DNA of 64,000 nt from Tetrapyrgos nigripes (lineage: Eukaryota > Basidiomycota > Agaricomycetes > Agaricales > Campanellaceae): the NCBI GenBank assembly GCA_013368315.1, contig JAACJM010000287.1, positions 1 through 64,000 on the forward strand, given 5' to 3'. The notes beneath the pieces were generated by a model. It was not told the origin of the DNA. It made no database searches and was given only the letters and a program-made list of their open reading frames with translations. Made by a program: the position numbers and the translations under genes. Below are positions 11,099-21,891 of this stretch, piece by piece. Position 1 is the first letter of the stretch; each line of letters begins with the position of its first letter.

Positions 11099-12643
11099 TT
11101 AAAAATCCAATTTGGACATAATGTCCTTTAAATAGATGGCCGCTTGTTCCTTATCTTCCCCTTCCAATCCTTTAACCTTGTTAACCATGTCGGAAATATC
11201 CTTGATCACATTTTCGAGATGAAGATGCCTGAGCTATCATTACTGGTGATGAATGAGACGGTGAAGATGTGGTTGCGATCTTGGCTGTTCGAACAGCACG
11301 AGGAGAGAAGGTTCGGGAACGTTTTGAGATGACATGGTTTTGGGAACGTTGGGCATTCGTTGCTCATATGTCCAGGTTGTCTACATGCGAAGCATGCTCC
11401 TAGTTTTCGGAGTCGGTCTCTTTCATCAGGTGTCAGTTTGGGTAATGGAGTAAAGGACGAGTTAGCACCTGGTCCCATATTCATAAGCGCATTGATGCTT
11501 GCTACCGTTCTTCCCTGAGACGGACCTGGGTTACTCCTCGATGTTGAAGGAGTTTTCCAATGTCCTTGTCTTTCCCGTTCCTTCAACCATTCTAAATGAA
11601 GCTCTACAGCCCTTTCTTTATATTTGTCGAAGTCATCCCACTTTGGATACGTTCTTCTGACTGCCTCTCGGAAGTTTAGGAGGTAACCCATCCTGATAGA
11701 ACTCCAACAGTGCTGTCTCTCCGAAGTCGGACTCCTCTCCATATGTATCGAAGATGCTGTTGTAGCTGCTGATATCTGTCCCTTTCATCCTAGCAAACTT
11801 GATCTTTGTTCTCGCCACGTCGTCCGAAGCAAGAGCTTTAAAGTCCCTTTTGAACCTGTCACGTATCTGTTTTAGAGTGGTCCATCTACGTTTCTCTGGC
11901 GTCTCTTCCAATTCTTCGTCTTCTTTCGTCTTCATCTCGTTCAGTTAATCATTGCGTTGCCCAATCTCCTCCTTTTTCTCCCGTAAAGAATGACAGGAAT
12001 AACGAGACCTGACTTTCCTCAGTGGGGTACTTGCTTTTATTCATGTGCAGGTAGTTGTTAAACAAGGCCAGCCATCGTTTTGCCTCACTGCGTTCCCCAT
12101 TGAAGGTGTCAGGTTTTCTTCCTCATTTGGAAGTACTATTCGATCCGATAGGAGGTGTATCAGCCATGATTGAGTCGTTTGGGTCTGACGGATTTGGGGA
12201 GGGAGGTGTAGGAGGAAGACGAGGGGCTACAGATGGTCCTTTGGCAGACGGAATGGTGGGAGAAGAAGGGGGGGAGTGGGATTGTCTGGTTCTGGTGGGT
12301 TATTGGAAGGTGTTTCTGGTGCTGGGTTTGATTCAGAAGGCTGGTTAGGAGATGTAGAGGTTCCTTGTTCTGGTTCGGTTTCGGGATTGGTTTTTGAATG
12401 TGCTTTTCGGATTGCGAGTTCTTGGAGTTGGGTTACGACGTGCAGCCCACTTGGGATCTCCTCGGCAGTAAGTCGCTGAGTGTTATATCTGTTTAGGCAT
12501 GGTCGTACAGTGCAAGGAACCCAGGGATCATTACCGTCTTCAATGAAGTAGGCAGCGTCTCGGAGCGATAAGGGGTGGAATACATGTGGTCGATCGGCAC
12601 AGTGGAGGTTCGGGTCTGCAGATGCGGATCGTCGACTTGTCAT
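11099..12643 (-). pseudogene. gag of the gypsy element, with CCHC zinc knuckle
   Basis: Starts MTSRRSASADPN at 12643. A Pro-rich N-terminus shifts frame at a C7 homopolymer (about 12270). A capsid-like part follows (PDTFNGERSEAKRWL about 12100, WTTLKQIRDRFKRDF about 11870, TALLEFYQDGLPP about 11700). A zinc knuckle CFACRQPGHMSNEC lies near 11370-11410, and a conserved tail (DKEQAAIYLKDIMSKLDF) ends at TAA 11099-11101. Gag forms the particle and the knuckle binds RNA. In-frame TGA codons at 12123-12125 and about 11945, with frameshifts near 12270, 11930, 11690 and 11300, mean no intact product. Confidence 0.8.
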
Positions 12644-12657
12644 ATACTAATTCTTCT

Positions 12658-13104
12658 TCAAGCTAGGTAATTGGGTCCTAGGATGAAGGAGGATGGTAGT
12701 CTGTAGTCGGGGGGAGATGACGATGGGGAGTAGTCAACGTGTTCTTTAAGGAATAAAGGTCCTCTAATCTGAACCACGGTTTCTCCTGTATCGAAGTCCT
12801 CTTTCACTGTTATGTATGAAAATGTCGAGAGGACTACGTCACCTGAGATAAGTTTCCACACCCAACGTCTTGTGCAGATAAAGTGTCGGTCAAAACTCCA
12901 AGGGTTCGCTTGTATGTTTCTTCCGTGGGAGACCCAGTATTCGGTGTGTAAGAAATAGAGGGGGAGGGGGAGTGGAACTCGTTTGTAGTCAGAAGGGGTT
13001 ATGGAGGGTTCGAAACGAATTTGAGAAAATGGGGCCGACAGAGTGACTGGTGTAGGAGGAGTGAGAGATGGTTGTTTTTTAAGAAATATCGATAGACGAG
13101 GTAA
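12658..13104 (-). other. AUG-less 148-codon open frame in the gypsy leader, upstream of gag
   Basis: Between the 5' LTR and gag the minus strand is open for 148 codons (13104 down to the TGA at 12658-12660) without a Met codon. The translation is protein-like, with aromatic and charged patches such as TEYWVSHGRNIQANPW, RRWVWKLISGD and VKEDFDTGETVVQIRG. Its stop lies 14 nt before the gag ATG. It could be a decayed upstream ORF, an exon of a spliced gag, or a frame using a non-AUG start; chance cannot be excluded. Confidence 0.4.
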
Positions 13105-13155
13105 TCAAGAGAAAAACTCAATTTAGTGAGGTGGGTGTATGGGAGTTCGTTCAAG

Positions 13156-13674
13156 TGTCAAGGTCATCAATACACTCAATAACCACCCAAGTCACACAAT
13201 ATGAGAAGACGAGTTACAAGTGAATAGATTGAGAGAGAGAGAGAGAGAGAGATATAGGGTAGTAGGCAGACTAGGCTCTACACTGTGTAGTAATAGTACA
13301 GAGCGGAGACGAAGTGAACGAAATAAGGAGTAGGTTACAAAGATAGTGGGTATATAAGTAATATGTGAACAGATGGGAAGAAGTAGGTAATAATAGACGG
13401 TACCATGTGGAGACGTCAAGGATGAGAGAATATTAAGTTAAATATGGATAGATGAAGGTACTGGATCATAAAGGATGATTGACAGTGGGAATGTCCGAGG
13501 AGATAGAAAGCGGAGGAGATAAGTATGTGAGTCATAGATCTGGGGAGATGGTAACTATAGACAATGACGGGAAACGGTTGGTGTTTATGGGGTTGAAAGT
13601 AAATAGAGTGGGAAATGAGTGGTAAAAAGGAAAAGAATAGAAAGGAAATGAATAGGCAGGTGCGATTCATGACA
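13156..13674 (-). repeat. 5' LTR of the Ty3/gypsy element (519 bp)
   Basis: Ends TGTCAAGG and ATGACA on the plus strand. It matches 5840-6270 but includes an extra segment of about 88 bp (about 13322-13405). It carries a GA microsatellite (about 13229-13252) and should hold the element's promoter, reading leftward. Confidence 0.9.
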
Positions 13675-14347
13675 GTAACGTCCTTGACTCGTGGGTGCTG
13701 CTTCAGATCAAAGAGGTGGGTATCAGAATGGGAAGGGAAAATTTCACCTGTTTGATTGTGAAGTAGGTTTAGGAAAGGAGAGAAAAAGGAGAACTGAGTG
13801 ACACTCACCTAGACGTAGCTGACCAAGGAAACTCAGTTTGGCTGATGAATTGGCTGCCTTGTCTATACCTCAGTTGGAAGAGGTGAAGGCTACATGTAGG
13901 CTCCTCATCATATCATGCGTAACTGGTGAATGTTTGGGGCTTGGCGTTCAATGCCTGTGAGAGTGCGATGTAGTAGTTCTCCACCTTTCCACTTGTAGCC
14001 TAAAGAGAGGTGCCAGGTCTTGAGTGCACTGATCTTCGCTCTGACTGCACTGCCAACTAGGCAACCACAAAAAGATGCAGCAAACTCGATGAGTAGGGAC
14101 TCAGAGCATGTAGTCCTGTGTCATCTGCCCACACAGCATATTTGATGATTGCGTTCCGTTGATGGTGAAGTGTCTCTGGTTTTACAGCTCCAGCAACTGC
14201 CAAGGCAGTTTTGTCAGAGAGGCCTGGGCGACACATTGTGGTGAAGGAGGGATGATTTGCAAATTGGTGGGGTAACAAGGTACACTGTTTGGAACTGTGC
14301 ATAGAGAGGGAATGGGAGGATGCAGAGAGTGTACTTGACCTGGGCAT
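13675..14347 (-). pseudogene. Tyrosine recombinase, N-terminal part
   Basis: The SAM-like N-terminal core-binding region is readable in pieces: TLHHQRNAIIKYAVWADD, then VRAKISALKTWHLSLGYKWK and LTGIERQAP (about 14050-13930, another frame), then MRSLHVAFTSSN with a TGA, KLSFLGQLRLGE, and finally HLFDLKQHPRVKDVTV ending exactly at the gypsy LTR. The enzyme would insert circular cDNA into the host genome using a catalytic Tyr with Arg/His residues. Those catalytic boxes lie downstream of the break and are not seen, so the gene is truncated. Confidence 0.65.
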
Positions 14348-14631
14348 GTTGCTTGTAATGTCTTGTCTAGAGGATTCATGTGGAAGGAGAATGGTAGAAC
14401 AGAAGAAGGAGAGATGAGGTCACACTTCTGCCATTGTATTTATTGTTCCAGATTTTCAGCAATGCCAAGAGTTCTCGATGAAACTGTCAGGTGGTTGTCT
14501 TATTGATCTGTCTCTTTAGGTGGATTGTAGAATGATAAGGGAGACATAATATGCAATTTGGTACTTCTGTATGTAGGATACAAGGCAAGGATGGTACATT
14601 ATGGATAGGATTACAAAAAACAGAAATGCGA

Positions 14632-15384
14632 TTACAAGGTGGAAATACGTGAGTCATCACAGAGAACGTGTCCATTGAGAAAAGGAGAAATCTGCCTTGG
14701 AATCTTTGGTGGGTAGCCATGAATAGCTCGCTTGTTCTTCAATATGCCATGGGAAGGTTCATCAGCGAGGTTCTCCTCACTAGGAAACCACTCTACCAAC
14801 AGCCAGATAGAATGTTGCTGCATGGAGCAAACAATGCGACGAAGAGAAGCATTCTGCTCTTTACCTCTGGAGTAACCAGCATGTAGAGCCCTGACAACAC
14901 CCTGGTTGTCTGAGTAAATGTGAATGTGGGTATGGTGTATGCGAGAGGAGATGAGGGTGAGAATGGCGAGTTTGATGGCAAACATTTCTGCCCATTCAAT
15001 ATGTTGTCCATCACCTTGCCAGCCTTCTTTAAATTGCCAAGCTAACCATTTGTCGTTGAGAATGAGACCAATGCCCCATGAGGTGGATGTGTCAACATAC
15101 AGGGAGATGGAAGTGTCTATAGCAGGGGGTTTGATAATGTGTAGACCTAGGAACAGTAGCTGCAGCTGCTCTAACCACCACTCAAGGTCTTTCTTCATGG
15201 CATTTGATGACTTATGGCAGATGGATGGATTGAAATCAGTCAGGAACCCAGAGACAAAATGGTGAAGTGCAGCAAAGTATGCACATCCATGAGGGGCGAC
15301 AAGTGTGACATGTTGGAGGGTGCTGACAAGTGACTCGGCCTCGCCTTTGGAATGATGTTCGTTTCTGAGCCAATCTGTGATCTT
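14632..15384 (-). pseudogene. DIRS-like RNase H and RT-connection domain
   Basis: The frame reads TDWLRNEHHSKGEAESLV then SLYVDTSTSWGIGLILNDKW, IEWAEMFAIKLAILTL, HIHIYSDNQGVVRALHAGYS and LLVEWFPSEENLADEPS: the DIRS-type RNase H with its D, E and D residues. The upstream edge joins in frame to the RT piece ending KEKYSKKI once insertion 15385-15935 is removed. The C-terminal PSEENLADEPS box is complete and the frame stops at 14632. No stop interrupts this segment. Confidence 0.8.
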
Positions 15385-15935
15385 GTCAAGTCCATGCGGA
15401 TACCCAATGCTAGGAAACATCAAGGACCTGGATGGAAGTCTTGAGTGGATTGGATGGAGATTCCGAGTGGATCCAGATAGGAAAGAGCTTATAAAGATAA
15501 ATAGGGATTTCAGTCAGAAAGACTGGGAAGCTCTGGGGAACCATCGAGGAAGGATAGGAGACCAGCTTCGTCGATTTTGCACTTAAGCTATCTACTACAA
15601 ACTTTCTAGCTTAAGTACTACTTCGGAGAGCATAGGAATTAGATAGGAAAGGATCAGAAATGAAGGGAAATATAACTATAGCAGGAAAGGTGAAGGGGAG
15701 CACCTTATAAGGAAAGTGGAGCTATGAGATATGGATTGGAGATGAATCGGAAATGAAGGTGTGAATAAGGAAAAGGGAAAAGATCGGAAAGCAATAGGAA
15801 AGTAATGGAAACTAAGACTGTACCGGAAAGTCATAGGAAAGTACTGGAAAGTAAGACTGTACTGGAAAGTCATAGGAAAGTACAGGAAAGTAAAAGGGTA
15901 CCGGAAAGCCATAGGAAAGTACAGGAAAGTGCATA
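15385..15935 (-). mobile_element. 551-bp insertion between RT and RNase H of the DIRS-like element
   Basis: Flanked by direct repeats GATCTT (15379-15384 and 15936-15941), consistent with a 6-bp target duplication. Removing it restores the continuous reading KEKYSKKI...TDWLRNEHH. The insert contains a purine-rich array of GGAAAGT motifs every 10-20 nt (about 15760-15930) and an inverted repeat acttaagct/agcttaagt near 15580-15617. It has no coding capacity and its class is unknown. A second GATCTT at 15945-15950 makes the exact right edge uncertain by 9 nt. Confidence 0.6.
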
Positions 15936-17053
15936 GATCTTACAGATCTTCTTCGAGTATTTCTCCTTACTCACGGGCAGCTCTACTGTCTTGTTTTGGA
16001 GATCCCAGAAGAAACCAATATACATTAAGGTGAAGGGGAATGGAACGAACTTGGCTACAGCCCAAGGCCAGCCGAGCATCTCAGCGATTGGCCAGATAAG
16101 TGATTCGTCATATGAGTAGGAATGACTGCCATTGTCATTAGTTTTCTTTGGATAATGGAAGAAAATGAAGTCATCCACCCACTTGACAAGGGCCTCAACA
16201 CTGTAGAACAGGAGGATATGTACCATGGCATCAGCTACTAGACCCCAGATGCCTGGTAAAAAAGCTTTGCTGAAATTTAGGCATTGGTCGAGAAAAAGGA
16301 GACCGTTGAAGAATAATGCAATGAAACAGCAAGCTAAAGGATGGTTTGGAATATTACAAAAAGCTGCATCAACATTGAAGACTGTGGCCTGGGTACCAGT
16401 AGCCAGCACTGGGAAAAGGTGTTGAATTTAACGTTCGAAAGAAATCGAGAGAGAGAATTTCCGAGCAACAAAAAGGTGAATTCAAATAGGCAGGGAACCC
16501 GTGGCAAGTGCACGACATTCCCAAATCATACATCAGTATATAAGATATGTAAAATAGGGGTTTTCTTAATTAATCGTACAATACTTAGGGGTGTCGATGT
16601 ATCACCGAGCTTCCGAGCTCATCAACGGAAACTCCAAATCCAACAAAAGGTGCCCCATGTGCACTGGAACTTGTCAGAATCTATCAACGAGTTTACTGAG
16701 AAGACTTCTGGATTGACAACAATGGGAGTGGATGAAGTGGAAGTGGGAGTACATCCAGATGATGCTGGGAGTGGTCTGAGTTTGGCTAGGACCTTTCTTG
16801 GGAGAGGCAAGTGTGAATGATTGATGATGACACAAAATTTTTGAGGTTTTTGTTCTATCACTGCCATGGGTGATGTGCAGAATGGACTGATGACAGACTC
16901 GAGATATGCTGGACTAAAGCCCCTAGAGACTTGTCCCAGGCTGATTTCTTTGATAAGGTTGGACTTGATAACAGAGACATATGTGGCTGCAGAAGAATGA
17001 TTGTTGGGAATGTGAGAGTGAGAGTGAGAGTACAACACCAATGAAGAATCCAT
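15936..17053 (-). pseudogene. Reverse transcriptase of the DIRS-like element
   Basis: The N-terminal part (17053-16653) reads YVSVIKSNLIKEISLGQVS, AYLESVISPFCTSPM, IEQKPQKFCVIINHSHLP and SVNSLIDSDKFQCTWGTF. The C-terminal part (16413-15936) reads TQATVFNVDAAFCNIPNHP (motif A Asp present), IWGLVADAMVHI, VKWVDDFIFFHYP (active-site DD) and MLGWPWAVAKFVPFP. The two halves are separated by the 224-bp insertion at 16421-16644 and a small frameshift. Without these the RT would look near complete, with catalytic residues retained. Confidence 0.8.
16421..16644. mobile_element. 224-bp insertion inside the RT, with 7-8 bp target duplication
   Basis: The plus-strand string aaaaggt(g) occurs at 16414-16421 and 16645-16652 on either side. 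The insert begins gttgaatttaacgtt and ends with the complement of GTTGGATTTGG, an imperfect terminal inverted repeat. Excision restores the RT sequence around QCTWGTF. Short length, inverted ends and the duplication size suggest a MITE (hAT or Mutator-like); no coding content. Confidence 0.65.
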
Positions 17054-17496
17054 CTCTGAGGCCTTTCAGAACCTCAGCAAACTTCTTGAGACCTCCAGAG
17101 ATCTCAAGATTTTTGTACCAGGCTTCATGTTTGAACCTGGTTACAGTAGGAAAGATGTCTTCACCAAGAGCTAGAGGCCTCACCAGTTCTAGCATTGGAG
17201 GAGTTGGACTTGTGGTTCTGGGTGTTGTGGTTTTCAGATCCACATAGGCCACAGGTGTGGTGGAACTGGCAGGACTTGGTGTCTCGCTGACAACTGTGAC
17301 CATTGAAAGAGAGGCAGCATATATGTCTGTTTGTGTCTTTGTATGCTTTTCTGTGTCTGGTAAGAAAGTCCTTGGGGCCAGGGATGTGTGATGTGTCCAG
17401 GAACCACAGAGCATGCAGGGGAGAGCGAGAGTGTGGGAGTGGGAAGAACAGTTGTCACGAAATGAAGAAGACGAGTCCATAGTGCTGGTGGTTACC

Positions 17497-19534
17497 TCAT
17501 TGGCAATTGTCCTCCAGCCAGGCAGTCATGTATGAATATGAGCCAGCTGGAAGGATCCTAGAGTATCTCGCCACCTGGTTGTTGATTAGATGGTGGTGTT
17601 GTTTCCACACATCCTTGTAGATATTCCTGATTGAGAACTCCCACCTGTTCAGAGAAGCTTCCCATTCATGAATGGTTTCTTGCACATGGAACACCCAGCT
17701 AGGGAAGTCTTCAGAGAAGTTGGTTTGCTGGGAAATGGAGGTGATGAACTTGAAGAAGTCTTTGGAAATGAGCTGAGCAACTGCCCTGCCCACCTCCTTC
17801 CCTTTCTTGTAACGGAAACTGGTGACGAGTGCCTGAAACCAGTACTTTGCAAGATCAGGGAAATCGCTTTCCATCACTGCAGATAGAGGAGGACCTGTCA
17901 GTGCTCCTTTCTTGATGACAATTGTGAAATCACGCATAAGACGAGGAATGACAACAGCCAATGGCATCAAGAGTTTGTAGCCATTGAATAGGTTATTGAT
18001 GACAGCTGCAGGAATGGTAAAGGCTGATGATGGCAGAATACGATGAGGGATATCTTCTTCCTCAGTGGAGTCATCCAAGTCTGAAGAGCTGAACAATCAT
18101 CCCAGGGTCATCAGTATTGATACCACTGTATTGAGGGTTGTTCCTGCTGGATGAGGATTCTGATGAGGAGACAGGAAGGACTTTCTTGGACTTTGCTGTC
18201 CAGGATTTGGATTTTGACTTGGACATTGATTTTGACTTGGACTTGTATTTGGATTTCAAACCAGTCTCCTGCAGCTTCTGTGCCTGGTAACGTAACATAG
18301 TGTCAGTGGAGAGCCCAGACTCTGAGTCAGAGTCAGAATCTGAGGAGATGATGGCATGAGTCTTCTCAGACTTCCTGGCCTTCTGCCTAGCCTTCTTTGC
18401 CTTCTTTGCAGCCCTCTTATGATCAGCTTTATCAGCTGGTTTTGAAGGACGGTTGGGGCAATGATGAGGAGTGGTATCATCGTCAGAGGAGTCAGGAGGC
18501 AATGGAATGAGGTGAGGAGAGGAGGGAGCCTTCTGCTTTTTGCTGCCATGGTGAGGCAGATCGTGATGAGAACATTTCTGGGGATGCTGAAGGGAAGGAG
18601 AGAGTTGCTCCAATGGGGAGTGCTGGATGAATGTGACAGGTGTTCTCTGGTCCTTTTTCTTTGTCCTGCCAAGGGATTCTGTTGTTCAGACCAGACAGAC
18701 CAGGGGTAGCGTTTCAGCATTCCAGGCCAGGGGTGGCTGCACAATGCACATTCCTGACAAGCCTCAAAGCAGGCGGGGACAGGGAAACGCCTTGAGGACT
18801 TGCCTGAGAAGGAGGACCTGAGAGCAGAAAGGAGTTGGTTTAGAATGCTACATCACACAATGCGTCAGGAAAGGAGTGAGAAGCTCACCAGTGCATCTGG
18901 TAGCCCTACCACACCTCTGTGTGGAGGCTGCACCTGGAACGCCTGAAGGAAGACCTGATAGGAAGAATGATGTAAGCAGGATAATTTTTGGTGAGGAGAG
19001 GAAGCACCAACCAAACACATCAGCAGCTCTGGGTGCATGATGGTCAGTAGCAGCAGGAGGAGGACTATGGTTTGGGTCAGAAATAGGCCACTGGGCAGCA
19101 GGAGCAACATGTGGAGGCGTGTTGGTTGAAGGAACAGGTGCCACCTGCGACACAGAAGTGTCAGAGGCTTCAGACCTGGAACCGGGAGAGACAGAGTGTC
19201 CCATGTCCCAAAAATGAGGAGGATGACAGCCATCTGCCAGGGGCCAAAGACCAGGAGGAGCACAACCAACTCCTGGTTCAACACTGTGACCAGATTGCGA
19301 GGGCATAAGCGAACTGGAGAGATCCCTGGACTGCACTTGGGCCCTCGCCACCATGGTCGAGTTGTTGGAGTCGTCAGTGTCAGATGCGTCAGCAACATAG
19401 GTGGGACGCCTTGGGCCACCAGCATGAATGCCAGAGTTGCCTGCATCTGGGTGGGCAAATATACTGTTGGCACCATGGGCGGGTTGCCTGCATGTGCCAT
19501 TAGCAGGTTGGAAAGGAGGTTGAAGACCAGACAT
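17497..19534 (-). pseudogene. Gag-like region of the DIRS-like element
   Basis: A probable start is MSGLQPPFQPANG at 19534. A Ser/Pro/His-rich low-complexity segment (to about 18850) is followed after possible short introns by a Lys/Ser-rich basic stretch (about 18190-18400, KSKYKSKSKSMSKSKSKS). The folded-looking part at 18096-17497 reads FTIPAAVINNLFNGYKLLMP, LMRDFTIVIKKGAL and DVWKQHHHLINNQVARYS. Its position ahead of RT and the basic tract suggest a nucleic-acid-binding Gag. Frames change between segments, so introns or frameshifts are present; I cannot give a clean model. Confidence 0.5.
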
Positions 19535-19692
19535 GAATATAATGGTAGAGGAATGCAACACCAAAGAGAGAGGAACGAGAAATGGAGAAAGTAATCGGAA
19601 AAAGAGCTTCTCAAGAGGATAAGGATACTGAGCTGAAGACACAATGGTGAAAGTAGAAAACCAAGAGCGACGAGGTCATGTGTTTGTGACAT

Positions 19693-20744
19693 GCTGAACT
19701 TGTATTGAAAATTAATTCTCTGTCCTACATCATAGAATTACACATCCTCCTCGACAATTCTTCCTTCTTCCCCTCAATGATGTTGGCTCAGATTTCTCTG
19801 CTTTGCTGCTGCTCGTCTGTGCTTTTGTGCAATTATCCTCCCTTCTCACCTCTGGATATCGGTTACAGGTCAATTTTGCCTATTGACTACAGCTCCATGT
19901 TTCTCCATTCCTGCTCAACATTGTGTATTACCTATGGCTCAATGCTGTCTATTACTTACAACTCACCATCTATTATCTACTGCTCAATCTCGTCTCTTTA
20001 TCTATCCTCAGAGCTTTACGACCTGTAATTTCTTCAATCTCACCGCTACATATGCGCTATGGCTCAACCTCATCCTATGAGCAGCTTCCTACGTTGCCTC
20101 CCCCTTGTGGCCAGCTATCATATGACATTTCCAACTCTTCTACGCTTCCTCAAGCTGAGTCTACATTCATGACTCTTACTGATTGGACAATTAGTAGTGA
20201 TATGGCTTATGCTGAGACATTATTTTCTTGCTTTAATTATTTACAATCATATCACTTTGCTGTGCATGTCTGGCTGTGTTCTCTCTCTCCTGGCAATGTT
20301 GCATTCATTTTAAAGTGTTTCAGTCTTCGTTTGAAGTTACAGGCTATTATCTCTGTCCAATACTTTTGACAGCATTTACTGGTGTCATCGAATTGTTCAC
20401 TGCATTTCTTATATTGGTCTACTTCCATGTATGAGCTTACCGATCCTTCCCCATTTTTTGCTCATCCCAAACATATTGTCCTTTTTCCCTCCATGTCATC
20501 TGAGCTTTTTATTTTCTATACGGTCGCTTTTTTACAAGCATGATTTCTTCGCCAGAGTCAGCGCAGAACTTAGAACCTATCACCGTATATCCAGATATTA
20601 TAACAGTACTCTATGGTTTCACTTGGATATTTTCTCTGTTAAAGCATTCCATGTACCATTTTCATCAGAGGCAGTTTCTGTACTCTCTTATTACTGTGAT
20701 ATGAGGATAAGGCTTCGGTACCTTACTTTGAACTATATCCATGC
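19693..20744. other. No gene recognised between the DIRS-like element and the Helitron fragment
   Basis: AT-rich with overlapping plus-strand frames of Ser/Tyr/Leu-rich composition (19705-20748) that lack domain features. It may be the decayed leader of the Helitron fragment that follows. Confidence 0.4.
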
Positions 20745-21608
20745 TTGAGCATCAAATCTATGAGAGAACTGGGTAAGTTTCACAATCTCCAATTTGCTAA
20801 TCTTCCCAAAGTTTGCATTCAGAACTTATTCAAGGATCATTGTTGTGAATCTACCTGTGTGGAACCAGTTATCATTTTTGAACCTGTAGGTCACGTTCAG
20901 ATACAAAGTCGCGATTTGTTTCCTCCATTGCCTTCACCTGGAAAATTGATGAAAGTAATTATTAATTGGTGTAATGACTTTTCACCACTGCAAGAAGAGG
21001 AAGGTGGATGCGCAGTATGTGGTCAGCTAAAACCAAAATCTACGCTTTCTCCACTCAAACGAGTCAAGAATCTGCTCAGTGTGTTGACTGCCAGTGGGGT
21101 TACACGTATTGAGCATCTAAGGAATACAGACCAAGTTACTGAATTTTCTGGTCCTATCATTGATGATAGCTGTTCAAAGATATGTGATGATTGTAGAGCC
21201 TCTCTTAGAGATGGAAAAATACCCAGAATATTTTTAGCTCATGGTTTTTGGCTTGGCCATATTCCTCCGCAGTTACAGCAGTTAAATTTTGTAGAGAAAT
21301 TGCTAGTCCAAAAAGTGAGAACAAACTGCTGTTTTGTGCGAGTGTCTTCTGGCATGCGAAAAATGGTCTCCCATGTGATAGCTTTTGACTCCACCATGCA
21401 AGCCTACGGAGAAAGATTACAAACGCACTCCGATGCTGGTCAGATGCAAGCCTGTTTTTTAGGCTTTGACTTGGCTGCAGCTTAACCATCCTGCATATAG
21501 ATCTGTTCAGATATCTACTGACAACCTTAACAAATATCCTGAAAATACTCCACCAGTAACAGTGGCCTTCAAACAATCACATAAAGACAGTAATCGGATC
21601 CCAGAAGG
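20745..21608 (+). pseudogene. N-terminal fragment of a Helitron replicase-helicase (DUF6570-like region)
   Basis: The frame to 21485 contains the conserved pattern CAVCGQL, ICDDCRASLRDGKIP, LAHGFWLGHIPPQLQQL and EKLLVQKVRTNCCFVRVSSG, which resembles the Cys-rich DUF6570 region at the N-terminus of many fungal Helitron proteins. After a frame change near 21465 the family sequence continues as WLQLNHPAYRSVQIS, YPENTPPVTVAF and NRIPEG up to about 21608. The Rep (HUH) and helicase parts are absent, so it is a truncated relic. The start at 20745 is not certain. Confidence 0.6.
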
Positions 21609-21848
21609 TAAGTCAAATAAAATAATGTGTACATTACAGACTTGAGGCCTCGTACTCGCCACGAGTTAGCGTTGGCCCACAGCCACTTCATTCGGTTGTA
21701 CAAGCTGTATCAAGCCGGGCAATATAAACACTGGGGTTCTAAGTATGAATAGGCATTGCATGATTACTTATCTCATTCTTACAGTGAATCTCTACTGAAT
21801 AACCACAGTATGATATTCCTAATATGGCTAACACTGCGACCCTACTAC
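21609..21848. other. Unassigned sequence after the Helitron fragment
   Basis: Begins with a GTAAGT-like donor right after the last Helitron codons but no continuing exon was found. Confidence 0.4.
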
Positions 21849-21891
21849 GGGCCTTGTAACTTGCCATGCGAAGCAGTGGCATCTTTCCCCA
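21849..21891 (+). repeat. 43-bp segment also present at 56708-56750
   Basis: The stretch containing TTGCCATGCGAAGCAGTGGC recurs near 56722 with only a few differences. At 56.7 kb it precedes relic glycine-rich modules; here it ends where the short MITE begins, suggesting that a relic of that locus, or a shared mobile unit, lies at both places. Confidence 0.65.

Larger units (their letters stand above)
5840..13674 (-). mobile_element. Chromodomain Ty3/gypsy LTR retrotransposon, nearly full length, inactive
   Basis: Reading on the minus strand: 5' LTR (13156-13674), leader with an open frame, gag, protease, RT, RNase H, integrase with chromodomain, an extra ORF, polypurine tract and 3' LTR (5840-6270). 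This order and the chromodomain define the Metaviridae/chromovirus type common in fungi. Coding is broken by several in-frame TGA codons, at least three frameshifts and loss of an RT catalytic Asp. No matching target duplication is visible: plus-strand flanks are gatgg on the left and gtaac on the right. That points to recombination or rearrangement after insertion. The right-hand flank is the tyrosine recombinase frame of a DIRS-like element. No convincing tRNA primer-binding site follows the 5' LTR. Confidence 0.9.
13675..19692 (-). mobile_element. DIRS-like (tyrosine recombinase) retroelement, decayed, with nested insertions
   Basis: Reading leftward: Ser/Thr-rich gag-like region (about 19534-17497), reverse transcriptase (17053-15936), RNase H (15384-14632) and the N-terminal half of a tyrosine recombinase (about 14347-13675). 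This order of RT, RNase H and recombinase instead of an integrase is diagnostic of DIRS-like elements. It is interrupted by insertions at 16421-16644 and 15385-15935. It ends abruptly at the gypsy 5' LTR, and the catalytic part of the recombinase was not identified on the other side. Exact outer ends and terminal repeats were not found. Confidence 0.75.

Noticed and set aside
15676..15912. Repetitive Phe/Tyr/Ser-rich 78-codon frame
   Set aside because: Translation of the TTTCC-rich simple repeat inside the insertion in the DIRS-like element.
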